DNA from: Akkermansia muciniphila
GTDB lineage: Bacteria > Pseudomonadota > Gammaproteobacteria > Burkholderiales > Burkholderiaceae_C
Length of the DNA stretch: 5,801 nucleotides
Reading direction: 5' to 3'
Assembly: GCA_943327015.2 (NCBI GenBank)
Contig: CALPVM020000165.1
Coordinates: forward strand, 1 to 5,801
Program-made: the position numbers and the translations under genes
Shown here: positions 1 to 5,260 of the stretch, piece by piece
Layout of the letters: each line of letters begins with the position of its first letter
How positions within the stretch are numbered: position 1 is the first letter of the stretch
Notes under the pieces: generated by a model
The model's input: the letters and a program-made list of their open reading frames with translations, nothing else
The model's database searches: none
What the model was told of the DNA's origin: nothing

Positions 1-240
1 CACCCTGCCAAAAGTTATGGCTGCGTGTTGCATCATTTCTTCAATCTCGGCTGGGCGGCTCATGTCGGCACCGTGATAACTCACCTTTGCACCCAATGCT
101 TTTATTTCCGCCTGCGGGCCTTCTGCATCACCAAAACCATTCAGCACCACATTGGCACCCTGTGCCGCCAAAGCTTTGGCAATGCCTAGTCCAATACCGC
201 TAGTTGAGCCAGTAACCAAAGCCGTTTTTCCTTGTAACAT
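1..240 (-). CDS. bdhA: 3-hydroxybutyrate dehydrogenase, SDR family (N-terminal 80 residues, cut by window edge)
   Basis: The frame reads from ATG at 240-238 to the left edge, giving 80 residues. It starts MLQGKTALVTGSTSGIGLGI, the N-terminus of a classical short-chain dehydrogenase. The dinucleotide-binding motif TGxxxGIG is at residues 10-17, and the first beta-alpha-beta unit ends in LNGFGD at 33-38. HGADM at 56-60 matches the conserved acidic position that holds the adenine ring. The NGFGD segment and overall wording resemble NAD-dependent D-3-hydroxybutyrate dehydrogenases, cytosolic enzymes that interconvert 3-hydroxybutyrate and acetoacetate during PHB use. The catalytic Ser-Tyr-Lys residues lie outside the window (the family is about 255-260 residues), so substrate assignment rests on similarity. 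The start is supported by an AAGGA ribosome binding site 7 bases upstream. It is divergent from the hydrolase gene. Another SDR, such as a 3-oxoacyl-ACP reductase, is possible but less likely. Confidence 0.82.
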   Translation of the reverse strand, partial: MLQGKTALVTGSTSGIGLGIAKALAAQGANVVLNGFGDAEGPQAEIKALGAKVSYHGADMSRPAEIEEMMQHAAITFGRV

Positions 241-247
241 GCGCTAA

Positions 248-254
248 TCCTTCT
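248..254 (-). promoter_or_regulatory. Ribosome binding site of the 3-hydroxybutyrate dehydrogenase gene
   Basis: On the minus strand the bases read AGAAGGA, with the AAGGA core separated by 7 bases from the ATG at 240-238. This is a good match to the 16S anti-Shine-Dalgarno sequence at the usual distance and fixes the start of the dehydrogenase. The plus-strand neighbour that starts in the same spacer has no comparable site. Confidence 0.75.
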
Positions 255-286
255 TCGTGGTTAATTCAATCGTTTAGCATGGCACC

Positions 287-316
287 ATTATGAAACCATT
301 GCACCGTACCATGCAA
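287..316 (-). promoter_or_regulatory. Weak candidate sigma70-like promoter for the dehydrogenase gene
   Basis: Read on the minus strand, TTGCAT (316-311) could be a -35 box and CATAAT (292-287) a -10 box, with an 18-base spacer. The expected transcript start would be near 280, about 40 bases before the dehydrogenase ATG. The -10 box overlaps the proposed ATG of the divergent hydrolase gene, so expression of the two genes could interfere. This is only a match by eye, and such matches arise easily by chance. Confidence 0.25.
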
Positions 317-1201
317 AATCCAAGCCTTCATTTTGTTGAATGCAGCTATCAGCAACAGCCCCACCGCATGGCTTATTGGCAATGGGGCAACCCAAAGGCA
401 GAGCATGCGGTGGTGTGTGTGCACGGACTCACGCGCCAAGGACGCGATTTTGACGTGCTGGCTCAAGCATTGGTAAAAGAAGCGGGCGGTAATATCTGCA
501 TCATTTCTCCCGATGTGGTGGGGCGAGGGAACAGCGACTGGCTTAATAATTCACAAGGCTACCAAATTCCTACCTATGTGGCCGATATGTTCACCCTGTT
601 ACAAGCGCTCAACCCGAAAACGCTGGACTGGGTAGGTACCAGTATGGGGGGGTTAATTGGCATGGCTGTCTGTGCGCATGCCGCCTCGGCGGGGCTGCAG
701 GTGCGGCATTTGGTGCTCAATGACGTAGGCCCAGTGATTGAATGGAACGCCTTGCAACGCATACGCGGCTATCTGGGGCAAAACATGCAGTTTGCAACGC
801 TTGAGCAGGGTTTGCGCGCATTGCAGTTTTTATTTCAATCGTTTGGAGCACTGACTGACGAGCAGTGGCGTGCTTTGTCATTACCCATGCTCAAGCCAGT
901 TGCATCATTTGGGGCAGAAGTCCGGTTGCACTACGACCCGGCCATTGCGCTGCCTTTCCAAACGCTGACCCAAGAATCATCGCAGCAGGCCGAGGCCATA
1001 TGGTGGCAGATTTATGAATCCATTACCATCCCCACGTTGTTATTGCGTGGTGCCGATTCTGATTTACTTTTAGCCCATACCGCGCAAGCTATGACCGAGC
1101 GTGGCCCACATGCCCGATGGATAGAGTTTGCCGGGGTAGGGCACGCACCTTCTTTGGTAGTTTCTGAACAAGTGCAAGCCATCACCTCATTCTTGCTGTA
1201 A
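290..1201 (+). CDS. Alpha/beta-fold hydrolase, substrate unknown
   Basis: This 303-residue protein has no signal peptide or membrane segment, so it is probably cytosolic. It shows a complete alpha/beta-hydrolase core: the oxyanion-hole region VCVHGLTRQGRDF at 42-54, the PDVVGRGNSDW strand and turn at 74-84, and the nucleophile elbow GTSMGG with Ser118. The acid is probably Asp258 (or Asp256) in RGADSDLL, and the base is His285 in GVGHAP. A cap region of about residues 150-240 separates the core halves. The family has many uncharacterised proteobacterial members, and nothing here identifies the ester, thioester or C-C bond cleaved. The gene ends 11 bases before relA, so it probably shares a transcript with it. 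The start is uncertain: neither ATG 290 nor the in-frame ATG 311 has a Shine-Dalgarno site, and both keep every conserved motif. Confidence 0.88.
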   Translation: MKPLHRTMQNPSLHFVECSYQQQPHRMAYWQWGNPKAEHAVVCVHGLTRQGRDFDVLAQALVKEAGGNICIISPDVVGRGNSDWLNNSQGYQIPTYVADMFTLLQALNPKTLDWVGTSMGGLIGMAVCAHAASAGLQVRHLVLNDVGPVIEWNALQRIRGYLGQNMQFATLEQGLRALQFLFQSFGALTDEQWRALSLPMLKPVASFGAEVRLHYDPAIALPFQTLTQESSQQAEAIWWQIYESITIPTLLLRGADSDLLLAHTAQAMTERGPHARWIEFAGVGHAPSLVVSEQVQAITSFLL

Positions 1202-1212
1202 CCTATAGCCAT

Positions 1213-3495
1213 ATGAAAAGTTTATTTTCAGATCAGGCTGCAGTATCGCCACCACCACTCATTGCAGCTACCGCCCACAGTTTGCCCGAACAAGCGGGAG
1301 CCTTGGTCCGTGCCCGCGCTTTTGCAGAGCCGTTGCTGGCACAGGAAAGTCTGGACACTGGCGAAAATATTCTGGCGCATGCGGATGCTGTCGCCTCCAT
1401 CCTCAAAAGCATTGGTGGTTCTGAGGCCATGCAGGCTGCCAGTTATTTGGTGTACACCTGCGAGCACTTGAATAAACCGCACGATGTCATTGCCAAAGCA
1501 TTTGGCGAGAACTTTGCCAATCTTGCGCTGGAAACCACCAAGCTGGTTAAATTGCAGCGCATGGCGCGCTACACCCAGCATGCAGTACAGCAAGCCACGC
1601 GCGAGGCCACTGCACTGCCCGTATCTGCCCATACGCCGGCAGCGCAAATTGAGAGCGTGCGAAAAATGCTACTGGCGTTTTCACGCGATTTGCGGGTCGT
1701 ATTGTTGCGGCTGGCATCTCGCTTGCAAACCTTGCGTTATTTTGCGGCTACTAAACTACCAGTGCCCCAAGGGCTCGCCAGCGAAGCCCAGCAGGTATTT
1801 GCTCCTTTGGCCAATCGTTTAGGAATTTGGGAAATTAAGTGGGAAATGGAAGACCTGTCATTCCGTTTTCTAGAGCCGCAAATCTATAAGCAAATTGCTC
1901 AGCTTCTCGATCAAAAGCGCACTGAGCGCGAGTCTGCGTTGGAAACTCTGCGTCATCACATTGCCGCTGCGCTGCAACAACAAGGACTAGATGCAATAGT
2001 GCAAGGTCGTCCTAAGCACATATACAGCATTTACAAAAAAATGCGTGGCAAATCGTTGAGTTTTGACCAAGTCTATGACATCCGCGCTTTGCGCATCGTT
2101 GTTCCCAGTGTCAACGACTGTTATTTTGCATTGAGCTGGGTACACAGCCAATACACCCCCATCAGCGACGAGTTTGACGACTACATTGCCCGCCCCAAGG
2201 TCAATGGCTACCAGTCTTTACACACAGTTGTGCGCGATGATTCCGGTCAACCAATTGAAGTGCAATTACGCACACAATCGATGCACGACCATGCCGAGCA
2301 CGGCGTTGCTGCACATTGGGCCTACAAAGAAGCCGGTACCAAAGGCTACACCGGTGCCGTTACTGCAAGCAGTGAGTACGATGCAAAAATTGCGGTGTTG
2401 CGTCAACTGTTGGCATGGGAGCGCGATGTGGCCAGTGGTCAGCAGCGCGAAAACGCAGGCGTAGAGGTGCAAAACGCCGAAGGCTTGCTGGACGATCATA
2501 TTTACGTACTCACCCCTGAAGCTGCCATTATCGAGTTGCCCCGGGGAGCCACAGCAGTCGATTTCGCCTACAGCGTGCACACCAACGTAGGACATCGTTG
2601 CCGGGGTGCGCGGGTGGATGGTGTCATGTTACCTTTGTCCACACCCCTTAAAAACGGACAAACGGTAGAAGTTACGGTTGCCAAAGAGGGTGGACCTTCT
2701 CGAGATTGGCTTAATCCAGAGCTGGGCTTTTTGGTTAGTCACCGTGCACGCGCTAAGGTACGCGCTTGGTTCAATGCCCTTGCCACTGCTGAGACTGTAG
2801 CCAAAGGCCGCGATGCGGTTGAGAAACTGCTGCAGCGCGAAGGTAAAACCGTAATCAAGCTAGACGACTTGGCAGCTCAGTTGGGCTTTAATGCGGCAGA
2901 CGATTTGTTTGAGGTGGTGGGCAAAGACGAATTTTCGCTTCGCAACATCGAAACTCTGTTGCGCCCCCCGGAGCCTGCGCCCGCGTTGGATGGCTATGCT
3001 TTGTTACGCAAACCGCGAAACAACAGTTTGCCCAAGGGCGGCGTGTTGGTTGTGGGTGTCGATTCACTCATGACACAACTGGCCAGTTGTTGCAAACCCG
3101 CCCCCCCCGATGTGATTAGCGGCTTTGTAACCCGTGGTAAAGGTGTGAGCGTGCACCGAACCGACTGCTCTAACTTGCGTAATATGGTGCAGCGCAGCCC
3201 AGATCGGTTGATCGATGTAGAGTGGGGCGCCACGGCCCCCATTGCTTCTGGACGCAGTACAACCCTTTACCCAGTAGATGTTGCTGTTCAAGCCGTTGAC
3301 CGCCAAGGTTTGCTGCGCGACATTTCTGAGGTCTTTACCCGCGAAAAAATGAACTTTGTCGGCGTTCAAACCCAAACCGTTAAGGGTATAGCGTGGATGA
3401 CCTTCACCATTGAGGTAACAGAAACTGCTCATCTATCTAAGGTGCTAAACAGCGTTATGGAGCTAGAGGGTGTGCGATCAGCCAGAAGACGTTAA
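1213..3495 (+). CDS. relA: RelA, ribosome-associated GTP/GDP pyrophosphokinase ((p)ppGpp synthetase)
   Basis: RelA binds ribosomes stalled with uncharged tRNA and moves pyrophosphate from ATP to GTP or GDP, making the stringent-response alarmone. The 760 residues are close to E. coli RelA (744) and hold all expected domains. The N-terminal HD-hydrolase-like region (about 45-200) is degenerate: the HDxxED position reads VYTCEH at 80-85, so hydrolysis should be lost. The synthetase domain (about 250-375) has GRPKHIYSIYKKM at 265-277, Asp289, YQSLH at 333-337 and catalytic Glu349 in EVQLRT. EFDD at 320-323 is the acidic motif of monofunctional RelA, where bifunctional Rel/SpoT has RxKD. TGS follows at about 428-490, then a helical region, the zinc-finger-like domain (Cys626, Cys627, Asp651, Cys652) and a C-terminal ACT/RRM domain (about 685-760). 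ATG 1213 lacks a Shine-Dalgarno site and may rely on coupling to the hydrolase stop 11 bases upstream. A C8 run lies at 3101-3108. Confidence 0.97.
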   Translation: MKSLFSDQAAVSPPPLIAATAHSLPEQAGALVRARAFAEPLLAQESLDTGENILAHADAVASILKSIGGSEAMQAASYLVYTCEHLNKPHDVIAKAFGENFANLALETTKLVKLQRMARYTQHAVQQATREATALPVSAHTPAAQIESVRKMLLAFSRDLRVVLLRLASRLQTLRYFAATKLPVPQGLASEAQQVFAPLANRLGIWEIKWEMEDLSFRFLEPQIYKQIAQLLDQKRTERESALETLRHHIAAALQQQGLDAIVQGRPKHIYSIYKKMRGKSLSFDQVYDIRALRIVVPSVNDCYFALSWVHSQYTPISDEFDDYIARPKVNGYQSLHTVVRDDSGQPIEVQLRTQSMHDHAEHGVAAHWAYKEAGTKGYTGAVTASSEYDAKIAVLRQLLAWERDVASGQQRENAGVEVQNAEGLLDDHIYVLTPEAAIIELPRGATAVDFAYSVHTNVGHRCRGARVDGVMLPLSTPLKNGQTVEVTVAKEGGPSRDWLNPELGFLVSHRARAKVRAWFNALATAETVAKGRDAVEKLLQREGKTVIKLDDLAAQLGFNAADDLFEVVGKDEFSLRNIETLLRPPEPAPALDGYALLRKPRNNSLPKGGVLVVGVDSLMTQLASCCKPAPPDVISGFVTRGKGVSVHRTDCSNLRNMVQRSPDRLIDVEWGATAPIASGRSTTLYPVDVAVQAVDRQGLLRDISEVFTREKMNFVGVQTQTVKGIAWMTFTIEVTETAHLSKVLNSVMELEGVRSARRR

Positions 3496-3503
3496 AATAA
3501 TTC

Positions 3504-3716
3504 ATGAAAAAAATTTTTACTTGGTTGCTTTGCTTATTGTCAATCACTCTTTTTCCCGCGTGCTCAACCCAACAGTTGTACCAGACTACGCAGGCATGGC
3601 AACGTAATCAATGTTACAAATTGGAGGACATGCAAGAGCGTAATCGCTGTTTATCCAATGCTAATGATTCGTTTGATGACTACAAAAAAAAGTCTGAAGC
3701 CGATGCTCAGCGATAG
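3504..3716 (+). CDS. Small putative lipoprotein of unknown function
   Basis: This 70-residue protein begins 8 bases after the relA stop, so it is probably cotranscribed with relA. The N-terminus is a convincing export signal: MKK, then a hydrophobic stretch at residues 4-18, ending in LFPAC with Cys20 as candidate lipidation site. Phe at -3 and Pro at -2 make the lipobox atypical. Ser21 at +2 would favour the outer membrane under the E. coli Lol rule. The mature part of about 50 residues is polar and probably helical, with two further cysteines (Cys37 and Cys49, spaced C-x11-C) in WQRNQCYKLEDMQERNRC, which could form a disulfide in the periplasm. The tail is charged (DDYKKKSEADAQR). I have a loose recollection of small hypothetical proteins with this Cys/Glu-Arg pattern in Proteobacteria but know no function. 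No good Shine-Dalgarno site precedes the ATG. Confidence 0.78.
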   Translation: MKKIFTWLLCLLSITLFPACSTQQLYQTTQAWQRNQCYKLEDMQERNRCLSNANDSFDDYKKKSEADAQR

Positions 3717-3737
3717 AAATGCGTTTTCATCACAAAA

Positions 3738-3760
3738 TTTGAGGTCAAAACTCTAGTTTT
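3738..3760. repeat. Two adjoining short AT-rich inverted repeats upstream of the aceA operators
   Basis: TTTGA-GG-TCAAA (3738-3749) and AAAACT-CT-AGTTTT (3747-3760) are perfect inverted repeats with 2-base centres, sharing three bases. Loops this small do not suit RNA hairpins, so if functional they would act as DNA sites. They lie between the end of the small lipoprotein gene and the stronger palindrome pair. Half-sites this short and AT-rich can arise by chance. No intrinsic terminator for the relA cluster is visible here. Confidence 0.3.
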
Positions 3761-3778
3761 ATGTCTTATATAAGACAT
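3761..3778. promoter_or_regulatory. Operator-like palindrome 1 upstream of aceA (perfect 18 bp)
   Basis: ATGTCTTATATAAGACAT is a perfect 18-bp palindrome with core half-sites GTCTT-N4-AAGAC, the symmetry expected for a dimeric helix-turn-helix regulator. It ends 5 bases upstream of the proposed -35 box of aceA, and its centre is 30 bp from that of the second palindrome, about three helical turns. The binding protein is not encoded in this window. A GntR-type or other acetate, propionate or TCA-cycle regulator would fit, but that is a guess. Confidence 0.72.
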
Positions 3779-3783
3779 ATGAC

Positions 3784-3812
3784 TTGCCGGTAGTCTTCTA
3801 TAAGACTAGAAT
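3784..3812 (+). promoter_or_regulatory. Candidate sigma70-like promoter of aceA
   Basis: TTGCCG (3784-3789, four of six consensus bases) and TAGAAT (3807-3812, five of six) are separated by exactly 17 bases. Transcription would start near 3819-3820, leaving a leader of about 27 bases before the aceA ATG. The spacer is almost filled by the second palindrome, which also covers the first two bases of the -10 box. Bound protein there should block RNA polymerase, so repression is the simplest reading. The upstream palindrome could strengthen repression through cooperative binding or support activation. Confidence 0.6.
3791..3808. promoter_or_regulatory. Operator-like palindrome 2 inside the aceA promoter spacer (18 bp, one mismatch)
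   Basis: TAGTCTTCTATAAGACTA is an 18-bp palindrome with a single mismatched base pair. It shares the half-sites GTCTT-N4-AAGAC with palindrome 1, so both are probably read by the same dimeric regulator. Its imperfect centre (CTAT instead of ATAT) suggests somewhat lower affinity than the upstream copy. Its place between -35 and -10 is typical of a repressor site. Confidence 0.7.
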
Positions 3813-3830
3813 AGAGTTCTTGCTTTATTA

Positions 3831-3840
3831 ACTCCGGAGT
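3831..3840 (+). promoter_or_regulatory. Ribosome binding site of aceA within a 10-bp palindrome
   Basis: GGAG at 3836-3839 lies 7 bases before ATG 3847, a good Shine-Dalgarno position that fixes the aceA start. The surrounding bases ACTCCGGAGT form a perfect 10-bp palindrome. With no loop it cannot fold on itself as an RNA hairpin, so its symmetry may be accidental. This is the best ribosome binding site on the plus strand in the window and fits high expression. Confidence 0.75.
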
Positions 3841-3846
3841 GATTCC

Positions 3847-5151
3847 ATGACTGCGCTAACCCGTGAACAACAAATCGCCGCCCTCGAACAAGATTGGGCC
3901 ACCAACCCCCGCTGGAAAGGTATCAAACGCGGCTACACTGCCGCTGACGTAGTCCGCCTGCGTGGTTCTTTCCAGGTTGAGAACACATTGGCGCGTCGTG
4001 GTGCCGAAAAATTGTGGAACATCGTTAACAACGAACCCTATGTCAACTGCCTCGGCGCATTGACTGGTGGTCAAGCTATGCAACAGGTTAAAGCCGGCAT
4101 CAAGGCTATTTACTTGTCTGGCTGGCAAGTTGCTGCAGATAATAACGAGTACTCTGCAATGTACCCCGACCAATCGTTGTACCCCGTAGACTCCGTGCCA
4201 AAAGTTGTAGAGCGTATCAACAACGCCTTCACACGTGCAGACGAAATCCAATGGTCTAAAGGTTTAAACCCTGGCGACAAAGGTTATATCGATTACCACG
4301 TGCCAATCGTTGCTGACGCAGAAGCCGGTTTCGGTGGCGTGCTCAATGCCTACGAACTCATGAAAGCCATGATCCGTGCTGGTGCCGGTGGTGTTCACTT
4401 TGAAGACCAATTGGCCTCCGTTAAAAAATGCGGTCACATGGGTGGCAAGGTACTGGTACCAACTGCAGAAGCCGTTCAAAAATTGATCGCTGCCCGTATG
4501 GCTGCCGACGTATACGGCGTGCCCACACTGGTGATCGCTCGTACTGACGCTGAAGCCGCTGACCTCTTGACCAGCGACTACGATGCTAACGACAAGCCTT
4601 TCCTGACTGGCGAGCGTACTGCTGAAGGCTTCTACAAAACCAAAAAAGGTATTGAACAAGCTATCTCCCGCGCTGTTGCTTACGCTGAGTACGCTGACTT
4701 GGTATGGTGCGAAACCGGTACACCAGACCTCGAGTTTGCTAAACGCTTTGCTGATGCTGTGCACGCTAAGCACCCTGGCAAAATGTTGGCTTACAACTGC
4801 TCACCATCCTTTAACTGGAAGAAAAACTTGGACGATGCCACTATCGCCAAATTCCAGCGCGACCTCGGTGCCATGGGTTACAAATACCAGTTCATCACCT
4901 TGGCCGGTATTCACAACATGTGGTACCACATGTTTGACCTGGCACAAGACTATGTTGCGCGCGGTATGTCTGCCTATGTTGAAAAAGTGCAAGAACCCGA
5001 ATTTGCAGCACGTGACCGTGGCTACAGCTTCGTGTCGCACCAGCAAGAAGTGGGTACAGGCTACTTTGACGACATCACCACCGTTATCCAAGGTGGCAAG
5101 TCCAGCGTAACTGCTTTGACTGGTTCAACCGAAGAAGAACAGTTCCACTGA
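3847..5151 (+). CDS. aceA: Isocitrate lyase
   Basis: Isocitrate lyase splits isocitrate into glyoxylate and succinate in the cytosol. With malate synthase (not in this window) it forms the glyoxylate shunt needed for growth on acetate, fatty acids or PHB-derived acetyl-CoA. The 434 residues equal the length of E. coli AceA. The signature KKCGHMGGKVLVP is at 193-205, with catalytic Cys195 in the same numbered position as in E. coli. Other family motifs are SGWQVAAD at 91-98, DAEAGFGG at 157-164 (Asp157 near the Mg2+ site), ARTDAEA at 231-237, and NCSPSFNWKKN at 317-327. The protein therefore looks complete and active. It is monocistronic, with its own promoter and paired operator-like sites upstream and a terminator downstream. 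Arginine codons are only CGT and CGC, unlike the mixed use in relA, which suggests strong expression. A methylisocitrate lyase is unlikely given this length and signature. Confidence 0.97.
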   Translation: MTALTREQQIAALEQDWATNPRWKGIKRGYTAADVVRLRGSFQVENTLARRGAEKLWNIVNNEPYVNCLGALTGGQAMQQVKAGIKAIYLSGWQVAADNNEYSAMYPDQSLYPVDSVPKVVERINNAFTRADEIQWSKGLNPGDKGYIDYHVPIVADAEAGFGGVLNAYELMKAMIRAGAGGVHFEDQLASVKKCGHMGGKVLVPTAEAVQKLIAARMAADVYGVPTLVIARTDAEAADLLTSDYDANDKPFLTGERTAEGFYKTKKGIEQAISRAVAYAEYADLVWCETGTPDLEFAKRFADAVHAKHPGKMLAYNCSPSFNWKKNLDDATIAKFQRDLGAMGYKYQFITLAGIHNMWYHMFDLAQDYVARGMSAYVEKVQEPEFAARDRGYSFVSHQQEVGTGYFDDITTVIQGGKSSVTALTGSTEEEQFH

Positions 5152-5164
5152 TTCTTTGTCAACT

Positions 5165-5206
5165 ATAAGCCGGGTCTAAGACGTAAAATCACTTCACCCG
5201 GCTTAT
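5165..5206 (+). repeat. Long-loop inverted repeat (11-bp perfect stem) after aceA
   Basis: ATAAGCCGGGT (5165-5175) and ACCCGGCTTAT (5196-5206) are perfect reverse complements separated by 20 bases. As RNA they give an 11-bp stem starting 13 bases after the aceA stop. No T-run follows on either strand, so it is not a standard intrinsic terminator. It could protect the aceA mRNA 3' end, act as part of the thrS leader, or be a DNA-level protein site. Confidence 0.6.
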
Positions 5207-5216
5207 CGTTTCAGTG

Positions 5217-5246
5217 GCGCGGCTAGTCCGCGCTTTTTTGTTTTTT
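5217..5246 (+). terminator. Intrinsic terminator between aceA and thrS
   Basis: GCGCGG (5217-5222) and CCGCGC (5228-5233) form a 6-bp all-GC stem with the 5-base loop CTAGT, followed at once by TTTTTTGTTTTTT (5234-5246). This is a textbook Rho-independent terminator for plus-strand transcription and most simply ends the aceA transcript. Its T-tract stops only 14 bases before the thrS ATG, so any transcript that reaches thrS from upstream must pass through it. It may therefore double as an attenuator. Confidence 0.85.
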
Positions 5247-5260
5247 GAGTTTAAACAACC

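Noticed and set aside
646..652. G7 run in the hydrolase gene as a phase-variation tract
   Set aside because: It is short and encodes the constrained Met-Gly-Gly of the nucleophile elbow, so it is probably incidental.
1228..1647. 139-codon minus-strand open frame opposite relA
   Set aside because: It lies inside the confident relA frame; the translation shows no recognisable domain.
3717..3760. Terminator for the relA-lipoprotein transcript
   Set aside because: The inverted repeats here have 2-base centres and AT-rich arms and no proper GC stem plus T-run, so no intrinsic terminator can be supported.
4264..4773. 169-codon minus-strand open frame opposite aceA
   Set aside because: It lies wholly inside a clear aceA gene, has no family motif, and is explained by the biased codon use of aceA.
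5156..5189. TTGTCA and TAAAAT as a thrS promoter
   Set aside because: The spacer would be 22 bases, too long for a sigma70 promoter, and no better -35 box sits 16-18 bases before TAAAAT.
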